Assembly: GCA_938041275.1 (NCBI GenBank)
Contig: CALISH010000091.1
Location: forward strand, 1 to 25,792
Length of the DNA stretch: 25,792 nt
Direction of reading: 5' to 3'
DNA from: an uncultured Solobacterium sp.
GTDB lineage: Bacteria > Bacillota_I > Bacilli_A > Erysipelotrichales > Erysipelotrichaceae
Positions within the stretch are counted from its first letter, which is position 1, and each line of letters begins with the position of its first letter. The notes below the pieces were generated by a model that worked only from the letters and a program-made list of their open reading frames with translations, made no database searches and was not told the origin of the DNA. Shown here one piece after another: positions 15,521 to 24,049 of this stretch. The position numbers and the translations under genes are program-made.

Positions 15521-16205
15521 TATTCGACTTAAAGATAACACTGATGTTACTAATAAGCGTATTAGATGGTCTGAATGGATTGCGTCTCTATATGTAATGA
15601 AACTAAATACAGGCATGTATCGTTTACATGATATAGCTAGACGTCTTAAATCAGATACTGTAATCAAACGTTTTAGACAATGTATCGATATCAAACCTAT
15701 GTACTTAATATCTGAGTTACAAAAGAGTGGTATCAAAGGTTTCCGTAATATGGTTAATGAACGTGATGCTATATTACAATTAAAGTGGACTTTCAAAGGA
15801 CCTACAGGTCCTGGTGAAACATCCAATAAGAATCTCGAGGGTAGACTTAAACGTATTTCTCCATCTCACTTAGGTATCTTAGACTTTAATACGTCATCGC
15901 CAACTGAACCTGGTACTAGTGGTATTATGTGTCCTTTGAATCAAAGTGTGTATGATGGGTATACGTTTACTAGTGATGGTGAACCTAATAGCTGGGATGC
16001 ATCTTTCAATGAACTTAAACAAAGTTACAGAGATGCTATTGGTGTTAAGTCCGCATTTGAATTAGCAGATGATATCGGAGCTGTTCTTGAGGGAGCAGAT
16101 GATGGTAAGAATCGTGCTATCTATGAAATGTATCAAATGGGTAAATCCATAAACCTAGCTAAACAGTCAAACTATCAACCTGGAGATCTTATAGTCGAAG
16201 ATTAA
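15474..16205 (+). CDS. RNA polymerase beta subunit, middle part (segment 2)
   Basis: This 243-aa ORF carries several beta landmarks in the right order. DNTDVTNKRIRWSEWI (21-36) corresponds to DHLGNRRIRSVGEM. IDIKPMYLISELQKSGI (71-87) corresponds to INAKPISAAVKEFFGSS. WTFKGPTGPG (105-114) corresponds to HKRRISALGPGG. RISPSHLGILDFNTSSPTEP (127-146) corresponds to DVHPTHYGRVCPIETPEGP. The protein ends about where the C-terminal beta protein (8490-10718) begins in homology. The start is uncertain: ATG at 15474 or the ATG pair at 15501/15504, none with a good ribosome-binding site. That, and the +1 relation to segment 1, raises the possibility of a frameshift fusion or re-initiation. Confidence 0.9.
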   Translation: MNINLILRWMMAEFSNIRLKDNTDVTNKRIRWSEWIASLYVMKLNTGMYRLHDIARRLKSDTVIKRFRQCIDIKPMYLISELQKSGIKGFRNMVNERDAILQLKWTFKGPTGPGETSNKNLEGRLKRISPSHLGILDFNTSSPTEPGTSGIMCPLNQSVYDGYTFTSDGEPNSWDASFNELKQSYRDAIGVKSAFELADDIGAVLEGADDGKNRAIYEMYQMGKSINLAKQSNYQPGDLIVED

Positions 16206-16221
16206 CTGGGGAGTGTTTACT

Positions 16222-16458
16222 ATGGCAGTAAAAGATATTTATCACCGTGTGTTTATTATGTCTCGCCAACAAATGGAAGAGATTAAAGAACGCAATAATC
16301 AACTAGGTTTAAAAACAGAATTCGGTAAAGTAATCGTTAATGGGGTGGAACGTGTATATTCCGATATCATTCTTGATATGGCGAATTGCCGTTATTCTGA
16401 TGCGGTTAAAGTTATCGAAGGCGACATTCGTGCTATTAATCACACTGAAGTTGTTTAA
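16222..16458 (+). CDS. Unknown 78-aa protein
   Basis: The ATG at 16222 follows GGGGAGTGTTTACT. A GTG at 16213 lies inside that site and was rejected. The protein starts MAVKDIYHRVFIMSRQQMEE, has a charged helix followed by strand-like segments (GKVIVNGVERVYSDII), and no membrane or zinc motif. It is the last gene of the RNA polymerase beta-N operon, 16 nt after segment 2 and directly before a strong terminator. Codon choice is of the well-expressed type. An accessory role with the RNA polymerase is possible from position only. Confidence 0.78.
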   Translation: MAVKDIYHRVFIMSRQQMEEIKERNNQLGLKTEFGKVIVNGVERVYSDIILDMANCRYSDAVKVIEGDIRAINHTEVV

Positions 16459-16467
16459 CTAAAGTAA

Positions 16468-16515
16468 GTATATAGTATGGGTCCAATGACCCATACTATA
16501 TACATTATTTTTATT
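16468..16515 (+). terminator. Strong intrinsic terminator
   Basis: The perfect 16-bp stem GTATATAGTATGGGTC (16468-16483) / GACCCATACTATATAC (16488-16503) has a 4-nt loop and is followed by ATTATTTTTATT. Confidence 0.88.
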
Positions 16516-16529
16516 AGGAGGAAACTAAA

Positions 16530-17621
16530 ATGAATATTCCGGCTACACTAAGCTTCTCTAAATTAGCAGAAGATCTTTTTAATGCTATCTTTAAAGATGA
16601 AGAAAGATATAGTCTTATGCCTAATTGTGATTACTATGGTGAAAATGCTAGATGTCTGGCTTCATGGATTAACCGTATTTTTATTATGGAAGATAAAGAA
16701 ATAGATTATAATAAAATACGTATGATAATCCATAGATTTCCAACAAACAAACTAGTTGGGTATGTATATCTAGATACAGAAGATGATAAGATCAATAAAA
16801 ATGAATTTATCTCTACTATCCGTGTAGACATCGATGGTGAAGATTATACGTATAATGAAATTATGCTAATCAACATTAAATCCGTATTGAAAGCTCTACA
16901 AAACAAGAACTATGATGTATTTATCAGTCTATGCTATGAGCTTACTAAATACATCTATAGAAGTGCTACACCTGAGGCTAATCAGGATGCAGTAACTGCT
17001 ATTACTTTGTATATTGATTTCATGTATAATCAATTATTCTCTGATATGGAAATGCCACATACATACGCTAATAAAGTATACCGCACATTATTGGATACCA
17101 ACTACTGTAACTATAAGCCAGTTATCGAAGCTATCAAAACATTAAGTGATACTATTGCTTGTGTATACTTCTTACCATTGGTTAGTGATATTCTTATCGA
17201 AGCAACTAATACACCATACTATACCGAAGAAATTGGTAAGGGTATGGTATCACGTATCTTCGAAGATGAACGCTTTGAAATGGTTGTACCAATGATTGTC
17301 AAAGACTGTTTACAAAATCTACCTAATGATAAGATTTTATATACAGCATTGGCACATGCGCCAGCTATCTTAAAGTATCTTGGTGATGAAAACCATAAAG
17401 AAGACAGTGATACTTTAGTAGCTTACATCAAATCTAAAGTCGATGACTATGTAAAAGACCATCCAGAACTAGCGAACTTCAAAGGATTTGAAAATAATGA
17501 TAAAGCATCTTATAAACCAAATGGTAATTTCATTGTACCTGGTCAAAAACTAAATGAAAAAGCTATCTTAGATGCTAAAGAAGAATTCTTAAAGAATAAG
17601 AATCATAGTAAGAAGGATTAA
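16530..17621 (+). CDS. Unknown 363-aa protein
   Basis: The start is well supported by TTAGGAGGAAACTAAA. The protein is predominantly helical, with several Leu/Ile/Tyr-rich amphipathic stretches between residues 90 and 300, and has a Lys-rich C-terminal tail (KNKNHSKKD). No transmembrane helix, nucleotide-binding loop or zinc motif is seen. It opens a transcription unit after a strong terminator and is followed one nt later by the zinc-ribbon gene, so the two are probably made together. I do not recognise it. A helical scaffold or adaptor is all the sequence suggests. Confidence 0.85.
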   Translation: MNIPATLSFSKLAEDLFNAIFKDEERYSLMPNCDYYGENARCLASWINRIFIMEDKEIDYNKIRMIIHRFPTNKLVGYVYLDTEDDKINKNEFISTIRVDIDGEDYTYNEIMLINIKSVLKALQNKNYDVFISLCYELTKYIYRSATPEANQDAVTAITLYIDFMYNQLFSDMEMPHTYANKVYRTLLDTNYCNYKPVIEAIKTLSDTIACVYFLPLVSDILIEATNTPYYTEEIGKGMVSRIFEDERFEMVVPMIVKDCLQNLPNDKILYTALAHAPAILKYLGDENHKEDSDTLVAYIKSKVDDYVKDHPELANFKGFENNDKASYKPNGNFIVPGQKLNEKAILDAKEEFLKNKNHSKKD

Positions 17622-17622
17622 T

Positions 17623-17904
17623 ATGGCTAAGTCAATGTTTATTCAAGCTAATGAGTGTCCTGAATGTGGGAGTAAATCGTTATATCTTATATCTCTTAAA
17701 GGAGAACGTACTCCATATTTGACTATACTCATTAAGCATACTGACCCATATAACTGGATTATGGATTATAAGCATGATTTCAAATTCAAATGCACTAAGT
17801 GTGGTAAAGAATATGAAATCGATTGGAGATATAAAATACCTATCCCAATAGACTGGACCACACAAGCTATGCTTAAAGCTCTTGATGAGCTAAACCGTGG
17901 ATAA
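17623..17904 (+). CDS. Small zinc-ribbon protein
   Basis: This 93-aa protein has two CxxC pairs: C12/C15 (CPECGSK) and C57/C60 (CTKCGKEYEIDW). The spacing fits a zinc ribbon with a long central strand-loop insertion. Zinc ribbons of this sort occur in transcription factors and nucleic-acid-binding phage proteins. The start follows the previous stop by one nt, with AGAAGGAT as ribosome-binding site, and a terminator follows. Given the nearby RNA polymerase genes a transcription role is conceivable, but the sequence does not decide this. Confidence 0.85.
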   Translation: MAKSMFIQANECPECGSKSLYLISLKGERTPYLTILIKHTDPYNWIMDYKHDFKFKCTKCGKEYEIDWRYKIPIPIDWTTQAMLKALDELNRG

Positions 17905-17910
17905 CACAAA

Positions 17911-17956
17911 GTATACAGTATGGGACATTGTTCCCATACTGTATATTAATTTTTAG
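17911..17956 (+). terminator. Strong intrinsic terminator
   Basis: The perfect 13-bp stem ATACAGTATGGGA (17913-17925) / TCCCATACTGTAT (17932-17944) is followed by ATTAATTTTTAG. Confidence 0.82.
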
Positions 17957-17995
17957 TAATATTTAAACAGACCTCTAATAAGGAGGAAGAACGTT

Positions 17996-20683
17996 ATGCG
18001 TATTACATATATAAGATTAGAGAATTATATAGGTATTTACAATGGTCGTGGTGATGATATATTAGAGATAGATTTATCTCAAAATGTGAATCCTATCGTG
18101 ATTATACGTGGTACCAATGGTAGTGGTAAGAGTACATTGCTTAAATCGCTTACACCAATTAATGATGACTCTAATGCTATTGTTCCTGGGGTAACTGGGA
18201 GAAAAGTTATACGATATCTACACAATAATATAACTTATGAGATAGAATATGTGCACCCAATTGACAAAGAGGGTAAACGTAAACAGACTAGGGGTCAAGT
18301 CTACAAATATGGGCCTAATGGTAAAGAAGAATTAAATCCAACTTGGAATGTAAGTTCTGCTAAGGATATCATTTACTCATTATTTAATCTAGACTCTAAC
18401 TTCTTGGCATTAAGCCAACTATCTTCCGAAGACCGTGGCTTAGCTGATAAAAGACCAGCTGAACGTAAGTCATTTGTATCTTCGATTATTAGTGGTATTG
18501 AAGCATACAATGCTATGTATAAGATTATATCCAAGAAGCATTCTATGTATAAGAGTCTAATACAATCTTTGACTGCAAAGATTAATCGTATTGGCAACAA
18601 GGAGGACTTAGACCTTAGATATAATACAATAACTAAACAAGTTAGCCAAGCTATATCTGATAGAGACGCATCTATTCAACGTATAGCTATGCTTAGGGCT
18701 AAGCTTGATGAAAACAATGCAGAGAAGCTATTAGAAGAGTATACTAAAATCAGAGATAAGTATGAACTCAATAAGAAAGAACGTGTCTTATTAACCAATA
18801 GTCTATCTCAGTACTATAAAGATAGAACTTCTAATATCTATACAGTAGAAGAGCGTGCTAAGTTCATTAGAGATGAAGAGATGGAGCTATCTGAGAATAA
18901 GACTAAACTACCACAATGGGAAGAGTCTTATAAGGCAGCATCTAATGAATACTCTTCATGTGAACTTAAGATAGCAGATATCAATACTGAAATCAATAAG
19001 AAGAAATCTAGATTAGAGACTTTTATTGATACAGACTTCTCTGAAGAAGAATTTAGTAGATATAATGAAGCTGTAGCTAATCTTAAAGCTATAGAAGATG
19101 ATATAGCTAAGTTAGAATATCGTATAGATAATAAATCAGAGTATGATAGACTTAAAGAGTTATTCGATATGATGAATAATTTCTCTTATGCTATTATGGA
19201 TAGATATGAGTTCATTACTAGAGAAGATGTAAGTACTTTAGTAACTAGAAACTCATCTTTCTATGAGAATACTTTAGGTACTATAACTAAAGAGATCGAA
19301 GAATGTACTAAAGAACGTATATCTACAGAGGCAGATATTGGTTTCTATGAGTCTTTAGTAGAGAAAACTAAGAATCTTGAGCTTAAACCTAAAGATTGTA
19401 AGTTTACTGATTGTATATTCATAGTAGAAGCTATTGAAGCTGAGAAGAAGAAACCTAAAGATGCTTTAGTTAAGTTATCAGCTAGACTTAAGAAACTAGA
19501 AGACGGGTTAAAAGAGCTAAATGATAACTTACATCTTACAAATGAAGCTAAATCTTTTATGGATAAGCTAGAAGCATTACAAGTTGTCTTTGAAAGTAAT
19601 AAGTCTTATCTATCTAAGATAGGTGCTGATGATATTTGGAAAGGATTTATTGAATCTATTACTAATAATACTACAGCTAAGTTCTTAGAAGAGTATGTAT
19701 ATAGAGCCACTAACTCATATAACTTACTTGAAGCTAAAGAATCTGTATCTAAGGTAGTTGATTCTCTTAAAGAATCTGCTATTAAGTACAATGCCAATAA
19801 AACTATTATCGATGAGATTAATGGTGATATTGAACGTATGGAAGCTGAACGTAGAGGATATGAAATAGATTTGAATGTATCTTATGAAAAGATGGGTAAT
19901 TACTCAGCTCTAAGAGATGAATACTCTTGTCTTATCAATCAAGCTGAAACTAATCTTCCTCATTTAGATAAAATACAAGAGATTGATATTGAAATGAGAG
20001 AGTTAGAAAAGAAAGCTGCTGAGTCTAAGGCTAAACGTGACTTAATCAAGGAACTTAATGCTAAGATTCTTGAAGAATCAGCTATAGCCGAACGTTGTAA
20101 AGACAACTATAATGAACTCATAGCTCAACGTGATGATATTGCTCATAATAAGATTCTTATTGATGAATATCATAAAGAGATGCAAGAGTATACTGATAAC
20201 TACGAACGTATCGAAGCTATCAAGTACTATGTATCTCCAAATACAGGTATTCAAACTATATTCATTGGTGCTTATATGAATGATATCATGGTTAAGGCTA
20301 ATGAATTGGCTTCATGTATCTTTGGTGGTGAATTCGTTATCCAACCATTCGTTATTAATGAAACAGAATTTAGAATCCCATGTCTAGGTAGTGGATTGAT
20401 GAATGATGATATCTCTTCTATGAGTACATCACAAATCTGTATGCTATCTATGATTATTAGCTTTGCTATCTTAGCTAATGCTAGTACTGATTACAATATC
20501 CTTAAGCTAGATGAAATTGATGGTGGTTTAGACACCGAAAATCGTATTCAGTTTATTACCCTACTGGGGAATCTTATTTCGATGGTTGGATGTGAACAAT
20601 GCTTCCTAATCAGCCATAATATGGAGTATTCAGACAGGGTAAGTGTAATAGATATGACAGCTAGACCAGTTGAGATGAGATAA
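17996..20683 (+). CDS. Rad50/SbcC/gp46-like recombination ATPase
   Basis: This 895-aa SMC-type ATPase has a Walker A GTNGSGKST at residues 39-47, a long coiled coil (about 190-760) and a central turn. The C-terminal half has an ABC signature-like SSMSTSQICML (807-817), Walker B ILKLDEIDGGLD (about 835-846) and an H-loop, ISHN (H874). The apex of the coil, PKDCKFTDCIF with C468 and C473, resembles a zinc hook but with C-x4-C instead of the usual CxxC. Relatives act with an SbcD/Mre11/gp47 nuclease to process DNA ends for recombination-dependent replication; no such nuclease gene is in the window. The start follows AAGGAGGAAGAACGTT. It opens an operon that runs into small membrane proteins and DHFR. 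Confidence 0.92.
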   Translation: MRITYIRLENYIGIYNGRGDDILEIDLSQNVNPIVIIRGTNGSGKSTLLKSLTPINDDSNAIVPGVTGRKVIRYLHNNITYEIEYVHPIDKEGKRKQTRGQVYKYGPNGKEELNPTWNVSSAKDIIYSLFNLDSNFLALSQLSSEDRGLADKRPAERKSFVSSIISGIEAYNAMYKIISKKHSMYKSLIQSLTAKINRIGNKEDLDLRYNTITKQVSQAISDRDASIQRIAMLRAKLDENNAEKLLEEYTKIRDKYELNKKERVLLTNSLSQYYKDRTSNIYTVEERAKFIRDEEMELSENKTKLPQWEESYKAASNEYSSCELKIADINTEINKKKSRLETFIDTDFSEEEFSRYNEAVANLKAIEDDIAKLEYRIDNKSEYDRLKELFDMMNNFSYAIMDRYEFITREDVSTLVTRNSSFYENTLGTITKEIEECTKERISTEADIGFYESLVEKTKNLELKPKDCKFTDCIFIVEAIEAEKKKPKDALVKLSARLKKLEDGLKELNDNLHLTNEAKSFMDKLEALQVVFESNKSYLSKIGADDIWKGFIESITNNTTAKFLEEYVYRATNSYNLLEAKESVSKVVDSLKESAIKYNANKTIIDEINGDIERMEAERRGYEIDLNVSYEKMGNYSALRDEYSCLINQAETNLPHLDKIQEIDIEMRELEKKAAESKAKRDLIKELNAKILEESAIAERCKDNYNELIAQRDDIAHNKILIDEYHKEMQEYTDNYERIEAIKYYVSPNTGIQTIFIGAYMNDIMVKANELASCIFGGEFVIQPFVINETEFRIPCLGSGLMNDDISSMSTSQICMLSMIISFAILANASTDYNILKLDEIDGGLDTENRIQFITLLGNLISMVGCEQCFLISHNMEYSDRVSVIDMTARPVEMR

Positions 20684-20965
20684 ATGAAATCGTTTATCAA
20701 GATTAAAGAAAGTTTTGAAGAATTCCTGGCTACCATGCTAGTTATCATGTCACCTATAGTGTGTATATCCTTATTTCTTACATGGTTACCCCATTTAGTT
20801 GGGTGTAACCATGTGAATGAGACTGTATATTATATAACTTATGATATAATAGCGCCTGTATTTATTATTACAGCATCAATCGCTATAGTTATTTGGACAC
20901 CTCAGGTTTTACTGAGTGGCCTATGGTATTTATTCAAAAGGATTAAGAAAGCATGGAAAAATTAA
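20684..20965 (+). CDS. Small membrane protein (2-3 helices)
   Basis: The ATG abuts the stop of the Rad50-like gene (TAAATG), so translation is probably coupled; the ribosome-binding site (GAGATGAGAT) is weak. This 93-aa protein has hydrophobic segments at about residues 15-37 and 52-72, perhaps a third at 73-84, and a basic C-terminus (KRIKKAWKN). The first loop contains a Cys. No family recognised. It overlaps the next membrane-protein gene by 13 nt. Confidence 0.8.
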   Translation: MKSFIKIKESFEEFLATMLVIMSPIVCISLFLTWLPHLVGCNHVNETVYYITYDIIAPVFIITASIAIVIWTPQVLLSGLWYLFKRIKKAWKN

Positions 20966-21225
20966 AGACTTTCATTAAAAGAGAAATAGTTATTCTCTTA
21001 GGAGGAGCATTAATAACTGGACTAGTACTAGCACTTTGTAAAGTATTCAACCATATAGCTTTAGAGTTGTATGGTGAGGGTTCTTTACAGTATATAATTG
21101 GTGTACAGATTGAAACGTTCTTATATATCTTATGTATGATGCTCATATTAGTATTGACATTCATAAATGTCATATTTATAACTGCCTCATCTATAGATGA
21201 TATAGTTAGCAAAGATATTAAATAG
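20953..21225 (+). CDS. Small membrane protein (two helices)
   Basis: This 90-aa protein has hydrophobic helices at about residues 11-30 and 53-78, a basic N-terminus (MEKLKTFIKR) and a charged tail. It starts inside the previous gene, with AAAAGGATT upstream. Two adjacent small membrane proteins in a nucleic-acid operon may form a pair, but no lysis gene is nearby and no function can be assigned. Confidence 0.8.
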   Translation: MEKLKTFIKREIVILLGGALITGLVLALCKVFNHIALELYGEGSLQYIIGVQIETFLYILCMMLILVLTFINVIFITASSIDDIVSKDIK

Positions 21226-21234
21226 GGAGGAAAA

Positions 21235-21753
21235 ATGTTAATATCAATAATAGTAGCACATGATTTAAATAATGGTATAGGTAAAGATGGTCAACTATTG
21301 TGGCATATACCAAAAGACCTAAAACATTTTAAGAAAACAACTTTAGGATGTACTGTAGTTATGGGTAGAAAGACATATGAGTCTCTTCCTAACGCATTGC
21401 CTCACAGGGAAAATTGGATTCTTACTAAAGATGAGTCATATGTACCAAAACAACGATTCAATGATAGAGTCAAAGTATTTCATTCTAAAGAAGAATTACT
21501 AGCTGAAGCTGAACGTCTTAGAAAAGCCAATATCTTTATTATAGGTGGTGGAGAAATCTATAAACTATTCTTAGATGATGCTACTGATATTATAGCTACA
21601 GTAGTGAATGAGGTACTACCGGCAGATACTTACTTCCCTAAACTAAAAAGAAGTGAATGGACAAAAGTAGAATCTGTAGAAGACTCTGAAACTGTAAATC
21701 GTAGACATTATAGTTTTAAGTTTGTGACTATGAAAAGAAAGGGGAAAAAATAA
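21235..21753 (+). CDS. Dihydrofolate reductase
   Basis: This 172-aa protein has the full DHFR pattern. ISIIVAHDLNNGIGKDGQLL at the N-terminus contains the Met20-type loop. LLWHIPKDLKHFKKTTLG contains the acidic active-site Asp. VVMGRKTYESLP is the NADPH-binding strand-helix, and IFIIGGGEIYKLF the GG motif. It reduces dihydrofolate to tetrahydrofolate using NADPH, supporting thymidylate synthesis during phage replication; no thymidylate synthase gene is in this window. Length is normal for the family. The start has a clear AGGGAGGAAAA site, and the stop overlaps the next start (TAATG). Confidence 0.97.
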   Translation: MLISIIVAHDLNNGIGKDGQLLWHIPKDLKHFKKTTLGCTVVMGRKTYESLPNALPHRENWILTKDESYVPKQRFNDRVKVFHSKEELLAEAERLRKANIFIIGGGEIYKLFLDDATDIIATVVNEVLPADTYFPKLKRSEWTKVESVEDSETVNRRHYSFKFVTMKRKGKK

Positions 21754-22103
21754 TGGCTTGTATTGATGATGAAATAGCTCAAGTGACGTATGAGATATTA
21801 GATACTGTACCTAAATCAATCTCTAGATTGATTCCTGGTATAAACCCGTGGTATATTGAAGTAGATGGGTATATCTTGACTTATGAGGATAAGGATAAAT
21901 ACAAACTAAGCCTGCATTATAATGGTAAATGTGTATATGGTGATGCTATTTATAGTTCTCATAGTTTTACAGCATTTGTACAAAAGCTTTACAATATTCT
22001 ATTTACTAGTGGTAAAGTTGTAGCAGATACTGGTAATAATCCATGGCTGATCAAGGTAAGAACTTTAACTAATTCTCTAAAATCGAGATATGGAGTGATG
22101 TAA
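21753..22103 (+). CDS. Unknown 116-aa protein
   Basis: It overlaps the DHFR stop by one base (TAATG), with AAAGGGGAAAA as ribosome-binding site, so it is in the same operon. The sequence has a strand-rich central part (WYIEVDGYILTYEDKDKYK) followed by a helix (FTAFVQKLYNILF). The arrangement resembles the last quarter of the 396-aa protein that follows, suggesting a shared fold, but identity is too low to be sure by eye. No known motif. Confidence 0.75.
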   Translation: MACIDDEIAQVTYEILDTVPKSISRLIPGINPWYIEVDGYILTYEDKDKYKLSLHYNGKCVYGDAIYSSHSFTAFVQKLYNILFTSGKVVADTGNNPWLIKVRTLTNSLKSRYGVM

Positions 22104-22105
22104 AA

Positions 22106-23296
22106 ATGACAAATGAAAAAATAATAGCTAATCTTAGAAACGCTTTAAAGGAAGACTTATTTGTTTATATAGCTGAACCAACTGTTGCTTCTAAATATGA
22201 ACACAAATTTATTGTGGCTAAAGCCATCCCTATTCCTGGATATAATGATAAGATTAATATAAATATAACATTAAAGTTCGATAAGAGTATTACACAAGTA
22301 ATTGTAGAACCTGAACCTAAATTAACTAAGAAATCCGAAGATGGCGCTAAGAGAATAGTTATAAACTTTGTACCATTTATCTTCAATATTACTGATAAAT
22401 CTAGCTATGGTGAAATTACAGACTATATCATCAATATAGTGTATAATGCATCAGATCTATTAGCTGAGAATAATATACTAGATGAGATTGCTAGTATAGA
22501 ATCGTCTATCTTCTTAGAAACCAAAGGATTATATAATTACAGTATCACCTTACCAGAAACTAAGATGGGTATTATATATGATTCAGTTAATGGTGGAGAA
22601 AGAACAGCGTATACTGTATTGGCTAGATTTGAAAACCGTCCACAACATGTGAAAACTGTTGATTCATTGACCGATGCTATAACCACTATCAAAGAATTAT
22701 ATCCTAAAGATATAGCAGACTACTGGTGGAGATTAGATATTGGTAAGGTCTTAATTAAGCTCTTCAATATATCTGAACCAAAAGTAGTAGATAGCTGTCT
22801 ACATACTGAATATATTGGTGAATTTAGAGTACCATCAAATCCTGACTTGGAATATAGCTGCTGGCTTAAAGTCACAAAGAATAGTGTAGGTGAAAAATCT
22901 AGATTGTATTTAGAGACTAAATCATTATCTCCATATATTCATGCTAAAGTATCTCTTGATGGATATGATGATATTGTATATAGTGCATATGAAATAGTAA
23001 ATAGAATAAATACAATAGTTGATATCCTTAACAATATGACTATTGATATTAATGGATGTAGTCTATGGCAAAAAATGGAAACAGATAATAGTGGCCATAT
23101 AGATATCATAAACAGGCCTAATAATGACTTATTTATAACTTATTGGTATAAAGGTAAGTATGCTAATATATTGGTTATATATACAGGATATGATAAGCCT
23201 AGAATAGTTATAGATAACAAGGATAATGATTATATTGAGTGTGACAGCATCGAAAAGGCTATTCTTAAGGCTATGGATATTGTGACTACTAAATAA
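22106..23296 (+). CDS. Unknown 396-aa protein, possibly with repeated domains
   Basis: It starts two nt after the previous gene with GGAGTGATG upstream. The protein has three to four successive blocks, each of beta-strand character ending in a helix (for example ITDYIINIVYNASDLL, DSLTDAITTIKELY, YEIVNRINTIVDIL, DSIEKAILKAMDIV). This suggests tandem copies of one small domain of about 90-110 residues. There is no membrane segment, zinc site or nucleotide-binding motif. Not recognised. The absence of a terminator before it supports co-transcription with DHFR. Confidence 0.8.
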   Translation: MTNEKIIANLRNALKEDLFVYIAEPTVASKYEHKFIVAKAIPIPGYNDKININITLKFDKSITQVIVEPEPKLTKKSEDGAKRIVINFVPFIFNITDKSSYGEITDYIINIVYNASDLLAENNILDEIASIESSIFLETKGLYNYSITLPETKMGIIYDSVNGGERTAYTVLARFENRPQHVKTVDSLTDAITTIKELYPKDIADYWWRLDIGKVLIKLFNISEPKVVDSCLHTEYIGEFRVPSNPDLEYSCWLKVTKNSVGEKSRLYLETKSLSPYIHAKVSLDGYDDIVYSAYEIVNRINTIVDILNNMTIDINGCSLWQKMETDNSGHIDIINRPNNDLFITYWYKGKYANILVIYTGYDKPRIVIDNKDNDYIECDSIEKAILKAMDIVTTK

Positions 23297-23320
23297 GATA
23301 AATTATACGAGGTGTGAATT

Positions 23321-23911
23321 ATGTCAAATGTGATTGAAAATACGTTAGCTGCTATCGAAGAGATAATTGATATTGAGTTTGATATGGCTCCGGATGAAAG
23401 CTATGAACGAAAGTCTTACTATGGTGAGGGTACTTTATTCGGTGCAGATATTGGTGTATCCGTAATATTCGAAGATGATAATATGAAACAGCTTATCATC
23501 GAATCTGTACCAGGTGGTAATAGCTATGGTATTGGATATGTATCCGTAATTAAGGACGAGCATGAGCCATCTTATTTATCTCGATCTATCCCATTAGCTA
23601 TCGATGGTATTATTAAGATGCGTAAGCTCTTAAGATATATCAGCGAAGAAGATAAACAATTCATCCGTGATAATAAAGGCATTCTTACTATTATTGGTAA
23701 GACATACACTAATGAGTATAAACAGATTGTATCACAACTAAATACAATGGAATTATGCTTTGAACGTATTCCATTGTGTATTTCTAGTCATGAGGGTATC
23801 TTGCTAGAATATGCTTTTGATGTGCGCACAACCAAAGACTATTCTATTGTAAAAGCCAATCTCACTATAGACCAAGCTATCAAATACGTTAGAGAAAATA
23901 GCAGTAAGTAA
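23321..23911 (+). CDS. Unknown 196-aa protein, paralogue of the 24050-24667 product
   Basis: The start follows ACGAGGTGTGAATT. The protein aligns end to end over about 160 residues with the product of 24050-24667. Shared elements are YxGxxxLFG with a following amphipathic strand, an IxLAIxxIxKxRxLLxxIS helix, and a later FxxIP. The function is unknown and no catalytic motif is visible. A very strong terminator follows, so it closes the DHFR-containing operon. Confidence 0.82.
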   Translation: MSNVIENTLAAIEEIIDIEFDMAPDESYERKSYYGEGTLFGADIGVSVIFEDDNMKQLIIESVPGGNSYGIGYVSVIKDEHEPSYLSRSIPLAIDGIIKMRKLLRYISEEDKQFIRDNKGILTIIGKTYTNEYKQIVSQLNTMELCFERIPLCISSHEGILLEYAFDVRTTKDYSIVKANLTIDQAIKYVRENSSK

Positions 23912-23919
23912 AACAAAAT

Positions 23920-23960
23920 TACAGGTACTGGAAATTCCAGTACCTGTATATTTTTTTTAT
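23920..23960 (+). terminator. Very strong intrinsic terminator
   Basis: The perfect 12-bp stem TACAGGTACTGG (23920-23931) / CCAGTACCTGTA (23937-23948) is followed by TATTTTTTTTAT. Confidence 0.9.
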
Positions 23961-23964
23961 AATC

Positions 23965-24001
23965 GTAAAACTGTTTTTTTTTTAATTGTATACTATAATG
24001 G
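23965..24001 (+). promoter_or_regulatory. Promoter of the 24050 gene
   Basis: GTAAAACTG, a ten-T run, then AATTGTATACTATAATGG with TATAAT at 23994-23999. The whole upstream region through the ribosome-binding site closely matches the minus-strand region upstream of 5790. Confidence 0.7.
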
Positions 24002-24049
24002 TAATACAATGGTTATATATATTTAGTTTATTACAAGGAGGATATTACC

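Noticed and set aside
20684..21225. Holin/antiholin pair
   Set aside because: Two small membrane proteins are adjacent, but no endolysin is near and they sit in a recombination/DHFR operon, so a lysis role is not supported.
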